Shown here piece after piece: positions 50,994-61,510 of a DNA stretch of 64,000 bases (within the stretch, counting starts at the first letter, position 1; every line of letters starts with the position of its first letter). Source of the DNA: Lacticaseibacillus daqingensis (GTDB lineage Bacteria > Bacillota > Bacilli > Lactobacillales > Lactobacillaceae). Location: contig NZ_RHOH01000001.1 in assembly GCF_003946115.1 (NCBI RefSeq), forward strand, positions 1 through 64,000, written 5' to 3'. Under the pieces are notes generated by a model that was not told the origin of the DNA, did not search any database, and saw nothing but the letters and a program-made list of their open reading frames with translations. Both the position numbers and the translations under genes were made by a program.

Positions 50994-51031
50994 ACAAAAC
51001 TGCGCCGCCTTCCAGGTTGGCAGGCGGCGCG
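50994..51031 (-). terminator. Terminator of the FemX-like gene
   Basis: On the minus strand GCGCCGCC pairs with GGCGGCGC across a 13-nt loop and is followed by AGTTTTG. It lies just after the FemX-like stop codon. Confidence 0.7.
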
Positions 51032-51045
51032 GCTTGTTCTGCACG

Positions 51046-52053
51046 TCACTTGGTGAAGCGGTCGTAGGCGGCCTGGCCCCAAACGCGGTCGATTTCGCCG
51101 AGGTATTCGATCACGTCTTGCTGCGGCGCAAACCGGTGCTTGAAGTTGTACAGGCCATCGCTATTGTCGGTGCCCCAGACGCCGCCCATGTCGTACTTGG
51201 CCTTGCCGAGCTGGCACGCCCAGTCGATCATTTCATACTGCAGGCGGTACGGCACCAGCAACTTGTTCTCGATGCGCTTGGAGCCGCCGTACATGTGCCA
51301 GACCTTGTCGCCAAACGCAAAGGCAACGGCGCCAGCATGCAGCTCGCCTTCGTACCAGGCGTTGTAGATCTTCATCTGGCCGGTCCCTTGGAAGGCCTCG
51401 ACCATGCGCTGGAAGTACGCCTCGGGGCGGTAGGTGATGCCGTGGTACTCGCTCATCGCCTTGTAGGTTTCGAAGAAGTCGGCCATCAGTTCAGGGGAAT
51501 CGCCGCTTTGCACTTCAACGCCAGTTTTCATCGCGTGGCGCATCTTGGTGCGCTCGTTGCTCTTCATGCCGGCGATCACATCCTCGATCGTCTTCCCCTG
51601 AATGTCGACGACAAAGTTCATGCGGGGTTGAATGGTGTCGTGGTTGCCGTGAAAATCACGGTTGCGCACCACGTAGCCGCGCTTTTCAAACGCATCGTTG
51701 AGTGCCTGGCTGTACAGCACTTCCGGGTCCATCCGGAGCAAAAAGGCGTTGCGCTGCTGCAAAGCCGGCGTGGCCTCTGCCACCAGCGCATCGATCGTCT
51801 CAAGGTCGGTGGGATCGCAAACCGGCCCCTTGGAGCAGTAAGCAAAGGTGTCCCCGGCCGGGTCGGTAACGGAAAGGATCGACATCGCCGCCGTCATCAC
51901 GCCGCCGTCTTCGAGGTAGACATACAGCGGCTGCCAGTTGTTTTTCACCTTCCCCCAGTTCACGGACTGGGTCACGGAGGTGAATGAGGCGCTTTCCACG
52001 AAGGCTTCGTAGCGCGCCAGCTCGGCTTGATCGTTCAGGTTCACAATAGGCAT
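51046..52053 (-). CDS. FemX/MurM-like peptidoglycan bridge aminoacyltransferase
   Basis: A 335-residue Fem-type transferase with two GNAT-like lobes. Family members add an amino acid from aminoacyl-tRNA to the stem-peptide Lys of lipid II. GMKSNERTKMRHAMKTGVEV near 163 and the later VWHMYGGSKRIENKLLVPYRLQ region (split near 250-270) are typical. AAAAGGAG precedes the ATG. The D-aspartate ligase gene ends 14 bp upstream, so both probably act on the cross-bridge or side chain. The amino acid is not identifiable. Confidence 0.85.
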   Translation of the reverse strand: MPIVNLNDQAELARYEAFVESASFTSVTQSVNWGKVKNNWQPLYVYLEDGGVMTAAMSILSVTDPAGDTFAYCSKGPVCDPTDLETIDALVAEATPALQQRNAFLLRMDPEVLYSQALNDAFEKRGYVVRNRDFHGNHDTIQPRMNFVVDIQGKTIEDVIAGMKSNERTKMRHAMKTGVEVQSGDSPELMADFFETYKAMSEYHGITYRPEAYFQRMVEAFQGTGQMKIYNAWYEGELHAGAVAFAFGDKVWHMYGGSKRIENKLLVPYRLQYEMIDWACQLGKAKYDMGGVWGTDNSDGLYNFKHRFAPQQDVIEYLGEIDRVWGQAAYDRFTK

Positions 52054-52067
52054 AGTTGACTCCTTTT

Positions 52068-53315
52068 CTAAAAAATCCCGTCAGTATTCCGCTTCGCCTT
52101 TTTCTCGGCGAACCGCTTAGCGTAGCTGTCATAGTACTTCTTCACGCGGTGGTTGCGCAACAGCGACTTATCGGCGGCGTATTGCAGGGTGTTGGACGCC
52201 TTGCCCGCCGCGATCAGCTCCTGCATGTGCGCGCGCACGTCTTCGTCTTCAACGTTCGCCACGGCGTCGGCCGCATTGACCCCAAGCCACAGGTAATCCG
52301 CGCGGTTGAAGTCGGTTGCGGTGAACGGCTCGTTGAACAGCAATTCCTCAACTGCCGGCACGATCAGGTTCGTGCCGCTAGCCGTCGCGTAAAACGCAGA
52401 GCGCCCCTGCCGCGGGTTCAGCTCGATCAGCTTGAATTCGTGGTCGCGCGGGTCAAGCTTCAGGTCAAAGTTCCCAAAGCCCGAGTAGTTGATCGCTTTG
52501 ACGAAGTGGATCAGTTTCTGTTCAATTTCTTCATGGTGTTCGATGAAGGTGGCCACGTAATTGCCGACCAAGAAGTCCGACGGGTCCTGCAAGAGCTGGC
52601 GCCCCATCGTGATCTGGCGCACGTTGTGGTCGCGGTCAGCGTAGAAGTTGACCGTGTACATCGCGTCATCGCCGCCTGGAATGAAGTCCTGCAGCAGCAT
52701 CCGACCATCGTAGCCGGCCGCGTAGGTGCGCCGAATCATTTCGAGCATGTCGGCTTTATTCTGGAACTTGTAAGCCTTGCGTTGCCCTTCAAAGTCCAGG
52801 GCGATCTGCTGGGCGGCGTCGGCTGGCTTCATGGCAACGGGAAAATCGAGCGTCAGCGCCGCCACTTTTTCCGCGTAGTCGGCTTGGTCGACCACCACCG
52901 TTGTCGGGTACGGCAAGGCGTTGTCTTCACACAGCTGGTAGAAGCGGTCCTTGTAGTACACCGCATCCAGCACGGCAACGTCCGGGTAAGGCAACCAAAC
53001 GGTGTCCTTCAGCGCCTCACGGTTGCGAATGCCGAGTTCAACATACTCATCCCCCGACATGCACATGATCGGCTTCACGCCCGGCACGCCGTACTTCGCC
53101 ACCAGCTGCTTGACCGCCGCCACAAACACCGCGTCTTCCTTGAGCCCATCCACGATGGTGACATCGCAGATCTGCGAGTCGCGGGTCATGATCAACGGGG
53201 CGACCCCGAGACAGTGGGTCTTGACGCCGTACGCCTCGTGAAACGACCGCGCCATCTGGTAGGCGTTGACATCCGTTCCGACCATGATTGGAACAATTTT
53301 TTCAGTGTTGACCAT
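52068..53315 (-). CDS. D-aspartate ligase (ATP-grasp, Asl-like)
   Basis: A 415-residue ATP-grasp enzyme expected to couple D-Asp to the Lys of UDP-MurNAc-pentapeptide, making the D-Asp/D-Asn cross-bridge of many lactobacilli and Enterococcus faecium. Supporting segments are DFPVAMKPADAAQQIALDF near 155-175, FLVGNYVATFIEHHEEIE near 240 and the metal site LIELNPRQGRSAFYA near 300. AGGAG precedes the ATG. No aspartate racemase gene is adjacent. It is upstream of the FemX-like gene. Confidence 0.88.
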   Translation of the reverse strand: MVNTEKIVPIMVGTDVNAYQMARSFHEAYGVKTHCLGVAPLIMTRDSQICDVTIVDGLKEDAVFVAAVKQLVAKYGVPGVKPIMCMSGDEYVELGIRNREALKDTVWLPYPDVAVLDAVYYKDRFYQLCEDNALPYPTTVVVDQADYAEKVAALTLDFPVAMKPADAAQQIALDFEGQRKAYKFQNKADMLEMIRRTYAAGYDGRMLLQDFIPGGDDAMYTVNFYADRDHNVRQITMGRQLLQDPSDFLVGNYVATFIEHHEEIEQKLIHFVKAINYSGFGNFDLKLDPRDHEFKLIELNPRQGRSAFYATASGTNLIVPAVEELLFNEPFTATDFNRADYLWLGVNAADAVANVEDEDVRAHMQELIAAGKASNTLQYAADKSLLRNHRVKKYYDSYAKRFAEKKAKRNTDGIF

Positions 53316-53389
53316 ATTTAGACTCCTGTATGTGTTGGAATGTGTAATCCCTTTTATTATGCCACAAAAGCGCCGCCTGCGACGGACGA

Positions 53390-53430
53390 AAACGGCCGGC
53401 CGTCAGCAACTGCTGAGGCCGACCGCACGG
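53390..53430 (-). terminator. Terminator of the MgtC-like gene
   Basis: On the minus strand CGGTCGGCC-CAGCA pairs with TGCTG-GGCCGGCCG and is followed by TTTT, just after the MgtC stop. Confidence 0.75.
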
Positions 53431-53448
53431 CCGCCGCGACAATCGTCT

Positions 53449-54153
53449 TTACAGGCTGACCGTCTGAATGCGCATGATGTTCTTGTTCAGCGAAATATCT
53501 TCGATGATATCCGCGTAGTTCATGGTTTTGGGGATCTCGATTTCATAGATGTTCACGTAGATCTGCGCGTCATCGGTTTGCGTGACACGAAAGTTCACGT
53601 CGTTGACCGTGATGTTGTGGCTTTCAAAGTAGCTCTGGATGAACTCCTTGGTTTCCAGCTTGTGGCGGTACTGGATCTCGATTTTTTTCATCGGGTTGAT
53701 GTGAATCACCCGCTTCAAAAAGACTAGGACAAGGATGACCACGATGGCGCTGGCCACAGCGATCTCGTAGTTGCCCATCCCGATGGCCAAACCGATCCCG
53801 GCTACGGCCCAGAGGCTCGCGGCGGTGGTCAGGCCGCGCACAGCGCGGTGCTGCACCATGATCGTGCCGGCGCCGAGGAACCCGATACCAGACACCACTT
53901 GGGCGATCAGCCGAGCGTCATCGGCGCGCAGCACACCGGCCAGTTTGGGGTTCGCCAGCGCCGTATTCAAGGCGTTGTAGCCGATCTCCTTTTGCACCAG
54001 CGCAATGATGCAGGCCCCCACGCACACCAGCACGTGGGTCTTGATGCCGGCCGGCCGATTCTTGTGCTCACGGTCGTACCCGATCACGCCGGAGGCCAGG
54101 ACGGCCAACAGTAGCCGCCCCACGATTTCCATCAAACTCAATTCAAATGTCAT
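53449..54153 (-). CDS. MgtC/SapB-family membrane protein
   Basis: A 234-residue protein with about four or five N-terminal membrane helices. The MgtC signature lies in SGVIGYDREHKNRPAGIKTH near 20-40 and SGIGFLGAGTIM near 88-100. An ACT-like cytosolic domain follows (about 150-232, IEIQYRHKLETKEF onward). MgtC proteins modulate F-ATPase or Mg2+ homeostasis in other bacteria; the role here is unknown. GTGAGG precedes the ATG, and the longer reading upstream runs through the repeat array. It lies downstream of gyrA. Confidence 0.85.
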   Translation of the reverse strand: MTFELSLMEIVGRLLLAVLASGVIGYDREHKNRPAGIKTHVLVCVGACIIALVQKEIGYNALNTALANPKLAGVLRADDARLIAQVVSGIGFLGAGTIMVQHRAVRGLTTAASLWAVAGIGLAIGMGNYEIAVASAIVVILVLVFLKRVIHINPMKKIEIQYRHKLETKEFIQSYFESHNITVNDVNFRVTQTDDAQIYVNIYEIEIPKTMNYADIIEDISLNKNIMRIQTVSL

Positions 54154-54265
54154 TGGAACCTCACTCTCTATTTCGAGGCGTGGCGAAGGCAGTGAGACAC
54201 TGCTTTGCCATGCGAATTTCTTTTTGGGCTTTGGGCGCTGGCTGGCGTTGCGCCTAAGTGCGGGC
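54154..54265. repeat. Decayed hairpin next to the gyrA downstream array
   Basis: GTTGCGCC-TAAGTGCG-GGCGTTTT at about 54245-54268 has the family loop but only a short, mismatched stem. It looks like a decayed extra member at the edge of the array. Confidence 0.4.
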
Positions 54266-54337
54266 GTTTTCCGGGGACTTTTAACTGCGTGGCCTCGGCC
54301 ACGCGCTTTCCGACTCGCTTGCTTCTTTCGGCGCTTC
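54266..54337 (+). repeat. Block B of the gyrA-flanking repeat, downstream copy
   Basis: A 72-bp block containing CCTCGGCCACGC and GACTCGCTTGCTTCTTTC. It is recognisably the same as 57420-57491 (CCTCGGCCACGC, GGCTCGCTTACTACTTTC) and, like it, precedes two palindromic units. Confidence 0.65.
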
Positions 54338-54459
54338 GTCGAGCTACGCAAAGCAACGCAGGACTGTCTAGCTACGGACCGGCACTTGGGCCTAAGTGCG
54401 GGCCCAAGCACCAGTCCTAGGCTAGCCATCCTGCTAAGTGCGCTTTGCTTCGCTCTGGT
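54338..54459 (+). repeat. 122-bp palindromic unit 1 downstream of gyrA
   Basis: Three coaxial stems close this unit: P1 GCAAAGC/GCTTTGC (with GAGC/GCTC outside), P2 GCAGGA/TCCTGC and P3, a ~24-bp arm starting TAGCTACGGACC with the loop TAAGTGCG. It ends CGCTCTGG. It lies between gyrA and the MgtC gene. Confidence 0.75.
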
Positions 54460-54460
54460 T

Positions 54461-54582
54461 CGTCGAGCTGCGTGGCGCAACGCGGAAGCGGCTAGCTACG
54501 CTCAAGCACTCGCGCCTAAGTACGGGCGCAAGCGCTTGAGCTAGGCTACCCGTTCCGCTAAATGCGCGCCACTTCGCTCTGG
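54461..54582 (+). repeat. 122-bp palindromic unit 2 downstream of gyrA
   Basis: The same architecture as the preceding unit with changed bases: P1 GTGGCGC/GCGCCAC, P2 GCGGAA/TTCCGC, P3 built on GCTCAAGC/GCTTGAGC with the loop TAAGTACG. It ends 45 bp from the gyrA stop. Confidence 0.75.
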
Positions 54583-54627
54583 TGAACAAACAACGGCCCG
54601 TCATCTGCCGGGCCGTCGCGTCAAATC

Positions 54628-57252
54628 CTATTCTGCGTCATTGTCGGGATCAGCGTCGGCCTCTGCGCGATGCAACAGCTCGTTGACCTGCGCGTTGGCG
54701 TCCCCGGCTAGTTGGTCAGTGCCGGCGTCTGGGGTCGCGGCTGCGGCCCCTTCGCCAGGCGTCCCCGCACTCGGCCCATCACTCGGTTGGCCGGTTGAGT
54801 CCACCGGCGCCGGTTCGTCCGGCTCCGGGGCCACTTTGGCCATGGTGGCGACTTTGGCGCCGTCGTCCACGCGGATCAGGCGCACGCCTAGGGTGGCGCG
54901 GCCGGTTTGGCTGACGTCCGCAATGCTGAAGCGGATCATCACGCCGGAGTCGGTCATCACCATGATGTCCTCATCCCCGTTGACCGTGGCGACGCCTGCC
55001 AGCGGCCCGTTTTTCTCGGTGACGTTGGCGGTCTTGATCCCTTTGCCCCCGCGACCCTTGACCGGGTACTCGGCGGCTGGGGTGCGTTTGCCGTAGCCCT
55101 GCTCGGAAATGACGAAGACTTCCGCGTCCGGCTTCAGCACGTCTGAGCCGACCACGTAGTCGCCTTCACGCAGGCGCACGCCGCGCACGCCGGTGGCGCT
55201 GCGGCCCATGCTGCGCACATCATCTTCGTTGAAGGTGACGGAGTAGCCGAGGTGCGTCCCGATGAACAGGGTGTCCGTGCCGGTGGTCGGGATGACGTTG
55301 CTCAGCTCATCGTCGTCCTTCATGTTCAACGCGATCAGGCCGTTCTTGCGAATGTTGAAGAAGTCGCTGATCGGCGTGCGCTTGACCACCCCATTTTTCG
55401 TGACGAAAAACAGGAACTGATCGTGCTCACCGCCTGGGGTGACGTTGATGATGGTCTGGATCTTCTCGGAGTTGGCGATGCCCAGCAGGTTGATGATCGG
55501 GATGCCCTTGGCCGTGCGGCTGTACTCAGGGATCTCGTAACCCTTGCTGCGGTAGACTTTACCCGCGTTCGTGAAGAACAGCAGGACGTCGTGAGTCGAG
55601 GTGGAGACGATGTGCTCGACAAAATCATCATCGTGCACGCCCATCCCCTGCAGCCCGCGGCCACCGCGGTTTTGCGTCTTGAACTCGCTGGACGGCAGGC
55701 GCTTGACGTAACCGTTGTGGGTCAGCGTGACCACGACGTTTTCCTCTTCGATCAGGTCCTCGTCTTCGATGTTCAGGTCCTCACCGACGAGCAGTTCCGT
55801 GCGGCGCTTGTCGCCGAACTTGCGCTGAATTTCCAGCAGCTCGTCGTAAATGATCTGGTGCACGCGTTCAGGCTTGGCCAAAATGTCCTTGAAGTCGGCG
55901 ATCGCAGCGAGCACGTCCTTGTACTCGTTTTCGACCTTCTCGCGCTCCAGACCGGTCAGGCGCACCAGCCGCATGTCCAGGATCGCCTGGCTCTGCTTGT
56001 CGGACAAGGCGTACTTGTCCATCAGGATAACCTTGGCCACGTCCCCGGTTTCACTGGAGCGAATGATGTTGATGATAGCGTCGATGTGGTCCAGCGCGAT
56101 CTTCAAGCCTTCCAGGATGTGGGCGCGCGCCTCGGCTTTTTTGAGGTCAAATTGCGTCCGCCGGCGGATGACGTCCTCTTGGTGCTGCAGGTAGTAGGTC
56201 AGGATGGCCTTGAGGCTCAGGGTCTTCGGCGCGCCGTTGACGATGGCGACCATGTTGAAGGAAAAGCCGGTTTGCAGCGGCGTCAGCTTGAACAGGTTGT
56301 TCAACACGACGGTGGCCGACATATCGCGGCGGATGTCGATGGTGATGCGCATCCCGTCACGGTCGGATTCATCGTTCAGGTCGGTGATGCCTTCGATCTT
56401 CTTTTCCCGCGCCAGCTCGGCGATGCGCTCCACCAGCTTGGCCTTGTTGACCATGTACGGGATCTCGGTCACGATAATGCGCTCGCGGCCGTTCTTTTGC
56501 GTCTCGATTTCGGTTTTGGCGCGCACCGTGATGACGCCCTTGCCGGTTTCGTACGCGTGGCGAATGCCGGACTTGCCCAGCACCAGCCCGCCCGTCGGAA
56601 AATCAGGGCCAGGTAGCGCGCCCATCAAGTCGAGCGTCGTTGCCTCCGGGTTGTCCATCAGGATGTGCAGCGCGGAGATGACCTCGGCCATGTTGTGCGG
56701 CGGAATGTTGGTGGTCATCCCCACCGCGATCCCGGTCGCGCCGTTGACTAGCAGGTTCGGGAAGCGCGCCGGCAGCACGACGGGTTCTTTTTCCGTGCCA
56801 TCGTAGTTGTCCTGGTAGTCGATGGTGTCCTTATTGATGTCACGCAGCATCTCCAGCGTGATCTTGCTCATCCGGGCTTCGGTGTAACGCATGGCCGCGG
56901 CGCCGTCCCCATCGACGGAGCCGAAGTTCCCGTGCCCATCCACGAGCATGTACCGGTAGGAAAAGTCCTGCGCCATGCGGACCATCCCTTCGTAAATCGA
57001 GGAATCCCCGTGCGGGTGGTACTTCCCCATGACGTCCCCGACGATACGCGCGGACTTCTTGTACGGCTTGTCCGGCGTCACCCCGAGTTCGTTCATCCCA
57101 TAGAGGATCCGACGCTGCACCGGCTTGAGTCCATCGCGGACATCAGGCAGCGCCCGCGCCACGATGACACTCATCGCGTACTCCAGGAAGGACGTCTTCA
57201 TCGTTTTGCCGAGGTCAACGGTTGTGACCCGGCTTTCTTGGCGATCATCCAA
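54628..57252 (-). CDS. gyrA: DNA gyrase subunit A
   Basis: An 874-residue GyrA that cuts and rejoins DNA to introduce negative supercoils. The catalytic Tyr is in AMRYTEARM near 119. The quinolone region reads [16 protein letters not shown] near 82, the sensitive-type Ser/Glu pair. The C-terminal DNA-wrapping propeller contains the GyrA-box-like [11 protein letters not shown] near 535. An acidic, Ala/Pro/Asp-rich tail follows. The start is TTG with AAAGGAG 10 nt upstream; the nearby ATG is out of frame. It is separated from gyrB by 484 bp of repeats and flanked by the paralogous array downstream. Confidence 0.98.
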   Translation of the reverse strand: MDDRQESRVTTVDLGKTMKTSFLEYAMSVIVARALPDVRDGLKPVQRRILYGMNELGVTPDKPYKKSARIVGDVMGKYHPHGDSSIYEGMVRMAQDFSYRYMLVDGHGNFGSVDGDGAAAMRYTEARMSKITLEMLRDINKDTIDYQDNYDGTEKEPVVLPARFPNLLVNGATGIAVGMTTNIPPHNMAEVISALHILMDNPEATTLDLMGALPGPDFPTGGLVLGKSGIRHAYETGKGVITVRAKTEIETQKNGRERIIVTEIPYMVNKAKLVERIAELAREKKIEGITDLNDESDRDGMRITIDIRRDMSATVVLNNLFKLTPLQTGFSFNMVAIVNGAPKTLSLKAILTYYLQHQEDVIRRRTQFDLKKAEARAHILEGLKIALDHIDAIINIIRSSETGDVAKVILMDKYALSDKQSQAILDMRLVRLTGLEREKVENEYKDVLAAIADFKDILAKPERVHQIIYDELLEIQRKFGDKRRTELLVGEDLNIEDEDLIEEENVVVTLTHNGYVKRLPSSEFKTQNRGGRGLQGMGVHDDDFVEHIVSTSTHDVLLFFTNAGKVYRSKGYEIPEYSRTAKGIPIINLLGIANSEKIQTIINVTPGGEHDQFLFFVTKNGVVKRTPISDFFNIRKNGLIALNMKDDDELSNVIPTTGTDTLFIGTHLGYSVTFNEDDVRSMGRSATGVRGVRLREGDYVVGSDVLKPDAEVFVISEQGYGKRTPAAEYPVKGRGGKGIKTANVTEKNGPLAGVATVNGDEDIMVMTDSGVMIRFSIADVSQTGRATLGVRLIRVDDGAKVATMAKVAPEPDEPAPVDSTGQPSDGPSAGTPGEGAAAATPDAGTDQLAGDANAQVNELLHRAEADADPDNDAE

Positions 57253-57419
57253 AGTCTTGTTACTCCTTTCAAAGAGCAGCGAAGTGACTGCTCGTATGCG
57301 TCACGGATTGGCGGCAACGCGTGACATGCCATTTCTAGGTGGCAGATTGATTGAATTCGTGCAACTGGACGCTTGTGTAAGACCAGTGATTTTGATGCTT
57401 TTATTGGGGCGGCGTTCGG
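57253..57419. other. Gap between gyrA and the upstream repeat array
   Basis: Contains the gyrA ribosome site (AAAGGAG) and about 150 bp in which I see no gene or clear promoter. Part may be a diverged continuation of block B. Confidence 0.4.
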
Positions 57420-57491
57420 ACTTTCCAGGGTCTTTCAACCGCATATCCTCGGCCACGCACTTTGCCGGCTCGCTTACTACTTTCCGGTCTT
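57420..57491 (+). repeat. Block B of the gyrA-flanking repeat, upstream copy
   Basis: A diverged copy of 54266-54337 sharing CCTCGGCCACGC and the CTCGCTTnCTnCTTTC stretch. It is followed by two palindromic units in the same order. Confidence 0.65.
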
Positions 57492-57613
57492 CGTCGAGCT
57501 GCGTGGCGCAACGCGGGCGCGTCTAGCTACGCCCAAGCACTCGGGCCAAAGAACGGCCCAAGCGCTTGCGCTAGGCTACCCGTCCCGCTAAGTGCGCGCC
57601 ACTCCGCTCTGGG
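57492..57613 (+). repeat. 122-bp palindromic unit 1 between gyrB and gyrA
   Basis: P1 is GTGGCGC/GCGCCAC, P2 GCGGG/CCCGC, and P3 a ~23-bp arm with apex AAAGAACG, a variant of the TAAGTACG loop. It ends CGCTCTGGG. Confidence 0.75.
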
Positions 57614-57736
57614 TCGTCGAGCTGCGCAAAGCAACGCAGGTGCATCTAGCTACGCCAAGTCACTCGGGGCCAAGAACGCCCCAAGCGCCTTGGCTAGGCT
57701 AGCTGACCTGCTAAATGCGCTTTGCTCCGCTCTGGG
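57614..57736 (+). repeat. 122-bp palindromic unit 2 between gyrB and gyrA
   Basis: P1 is GCAAAGC/GCTTTGC, P2 GCAGGT/ACCTGC, and P3 has an arm with GCCAAG/CTTGGC and apex CAAGAACG. It ends CTCTGGG directly against the gyrB stop codon. Confidence 0.75.
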
Positions 57737-59722
<1,986 letters not shown>

Positions 59723-59751
59723 TTAGAGCCGCAACCGAAGCTGCGGCGTGA

Positions 59752-60876
59752 CTATTCTGCTTCTCCCGGGGTCAACACCCCGTCCGCCACATGGAACACG
59801 GCAGGTTGGTCGATTATTTCCCGGGCAATACCATCCAGACTGGTGGTCGTGAGAAAGGTCTGGACCTTATTTTGAATCGCCTTGAGCAGGTGCGTCTGAC
59901 GCGTGTCATCCAGCTCGGACAACACATCGTCCAGCAGTAGCACTGGGTACTCGCCAGTTTGCGCCTTCATCAGGTCGATCTCGGCCAGCTTGACTGCCAA
60001 GGCTGTGGTGCGTTGCTGGCCCTGGCTGCCAAAACTCGCCACGTTCTTGCCGTTCACAATGAACGCCACGTCATCGCGGTGCGGCCCGACCAGCGTCGTC
60101 CCCTGCTCGATCTCGCGGTCCTTGTGCGCTGCGAACAGCGTCTGCAAGGCCGCGTACGCCTGCTCCACGCTACCGCGCGCGGCTTCCGGCACCTGCGTCT
60201 GATACTCGAACGTCAGGGTCTCCTTGGCCTTGGTGATGTCTTGGTGGATCACCGCCGCAAACTCAGCCATCTGCGCCAACAGCGCCGTACGCGCCACCAC
60301 GATCTCCGCACCAAAGGCGGCGAGCTGATCGGATAGCACATCCAAGAACACGCGGTCCTTGGCCTGGCGGAATTTCAGTTGCTTGAGGTAGGCGTTGCGC
60401 TGCTTGAGCATCGTGCGGTACTGGCTCAGGTTATACAGGTACTTGCCGCTCATCTGGCCGAACTCCATGTCGATGAAGCGCCGCCGGTTGGCCGGGCTCC
60501 CTTTGACGATCGCCAGGTCCTCTGGCGCAAACAGCACCACGTTGAACTTGCCGAGGTACTGTGACAGCTTCGCCTGCTCAATGCGGTTGACCCGCGCGCG
60601 CTTGCCGGCTTTGGACACGACCAGCTCCAGCGTGGTGGTCCCGATCTCGCGCGCCACCGTTCCGGTGATCTTGGCGAAGTCCTGGCCGAAGCGAATCAGC
60701 TCGCGGTCGTTGCTGGTGCGGTGGCTGCGCGCTAACGCCAACACGTACACCGCCTCCAGCAGATTCGTCTTACCCTGGGCATTCGCCCCGATCAAGACGT
60801 TGATCTGCGGGCTAAAATCGCAATCAACGGTCGCGTAGTTGCGGTAGTTGCGCAGCGTCAGGTGGGTGAGTCTCAC
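59752..60876 (-). CDS. recF: DNA replication and repair protein RecF
   Basis: A 374-residue SMC-like ATPase that helps RecA load at gaps. Walker A is GANAQGKTNLLEA near 30-42. The ABC-type signature GSQGQQRTTALAVKLAE is near 280, and Walker B YPVLLLDDVLSELDD near 305. It starts with GTG overlapping the yaaA stop by 4 bp (GTGA). It belongs to the yaaA-recF-gyrB-gyrA transcription unit. Confidence 0.97.
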   Translation of the reverse strand: MRLTHLTLRNYRNYATVDCDFSPQINVLIGANAQGKTNLLEAVYVLALARSHRTSNDRELIRFGQDFAKITGTVAREIGTTTLELVVSKAGKRARVNRIEQAKLSQYLGKFNVVLFAPEDLAIVKGSPANRRRFIDMEFGQMSGKYLYNLSQYRTMLKQRNAYLKQLKFRQAKDRVFLDVLSDQLAAFGAEIVVARTALLAQMAEFAAVIHQDITKAKETLTFEYQTQVPEAARGSVEQAYAALQTLFAAHKDREIEQGTTLVGPHRDDVAFIVNGKNVASFGSQGQQRTTALAVKLAEIDLMKAQTGEYPVLLLDDVLSELDDTRQTHLLKAIQNKVQTFLTTTSLDGIAREIIDQPAVFHVADGVLTPGEAE

Positions 60877-61100
60877 GCGCCAGCGGCAACGGTGATGACC
60901 GCGCCATCGGGAAGCGTCGCCGTGTCCCCAACGAACAGCTTACGGCCGCGTCGGTCATCCGGTTCCCCGTTGACCAACACCCGGTTTTCTTTCAGAAACC
61001 ACTTGGCGGCCCCACCGCTATCGATCACGCCGGCGTCTTTTAACAGCTGCCCCAGCGTGATGTGATCCGTGGTAATCAAGACTTGATTCATCGTTGCCAC
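60873..61100 (-). CDS. yaaA: S4-domain RNA-binding protein YaaA
   Basis: A 75-residue S4-domain protein, conserved between dnaN and recF in Bacillota. ITLGQLLKDAGVIDSGG and KWFLKENRVLVNGEPDDRRG give the RNA-binding S4 pattern. It is thought to bind ribosomal RNA. AAAGGAG precedes the ATG, and its stop overlaps the recF start. It is first in the operon behind a strong promoter. Confidence 0.94.
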   Translation of the reverse strand: MATMNQVLITTDHITLGQLLKDAGVIDSGGAAKWFLKENRVLVNGEPDDRRGRKLFVGDTATLPDGAVITVAAGA

Positions 61101-61141
61101 TCCTTTGGCGCTAAGATTTGTCAGTTATAAACTACCTATAT

Positions 61142-61170
61142 ATTATACCGTTTTTACTCAGGGGTGACAA
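61142..61170 (-). promoter_or_regulatory. Promoter of the yaaA-recF-gyrB-gyrA operon
   Basis: TTGTCA (61170-61165) and TATAAT (61147-61142) are spaced 17 nt apart on the minus strand, about 40 bp before the yaaA start. Confidence 0.8.
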
Positions 61171-61474
61171 TGCACCGAGCGAATATAACGGCGTCTCAGC
61201 CGAGTTTTGCGTAGGCTTGACCCCGATACGACTTTCCCCCTAAAACGGCTTAAACCGCCTTAGATTTCGCATACATCGATTAGCGCCGAATTTTTCAGAG
61301 CCAAAGTGGCCATGTTCGGTTTTCTGCAACCAAAAACGCCACACCGCAGATGTGCGGGTGACGTGACAAGTACAGTGACCGATTGCGGACCCTCTCGATT
61401 CCTCCGGAGCGGGAGCGGGCAGCGCCGTTTTGGATTGGCCGCACGATTGCTGGGAAAAATTGCAATTGATAATA
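61171..61474. other. Intergenic stretch between dnaN and yaaA, no gene seen
   Basis: About 300 bp with no convincing coding region. Short inverted repeats such as CGGCTTAAACCG occur at about 61246, but I see no DnaA box or known RNA. Confidence 0.45.
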
Positions 61475-61504
61475 AAAAAGCACGCTTATCGCGTGCCCTT
61501 TTAT
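61475..61504 (-). terminator. Terminator of dnaN
   Basis: On the minus strand GCACGC pairs with GCGTGC around ATAA-type loop bases and is followed by TTTTTT, directly after the dnaN stop. A shorter T-run works on the plus strand. Confidence 0.8.
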
Positions 61505-61510
61505 CATCAA

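Noticed and set aside
52056-53321. 421-codon plus-strand open frame over the D-aspartate ligase gene
   Set aside because: No ribosome site and no family features; the opposite strand encodes a well-defined ATP-grasp enzyme. Similar long shadows lie over gyrA, gyrB, the exporter genes and the metal ATPase.
54266-57736. CRISPR array
   Set aside because: Units are 122 bp, occur in pairs, are internally palindromic and have no unique spacers or cas genes.
54266-57736. Insertion sequence remnants around gyrA
   Set aside because: No transposase fragment or target duplication was seen. A miniature element without coding capacity is still possible.
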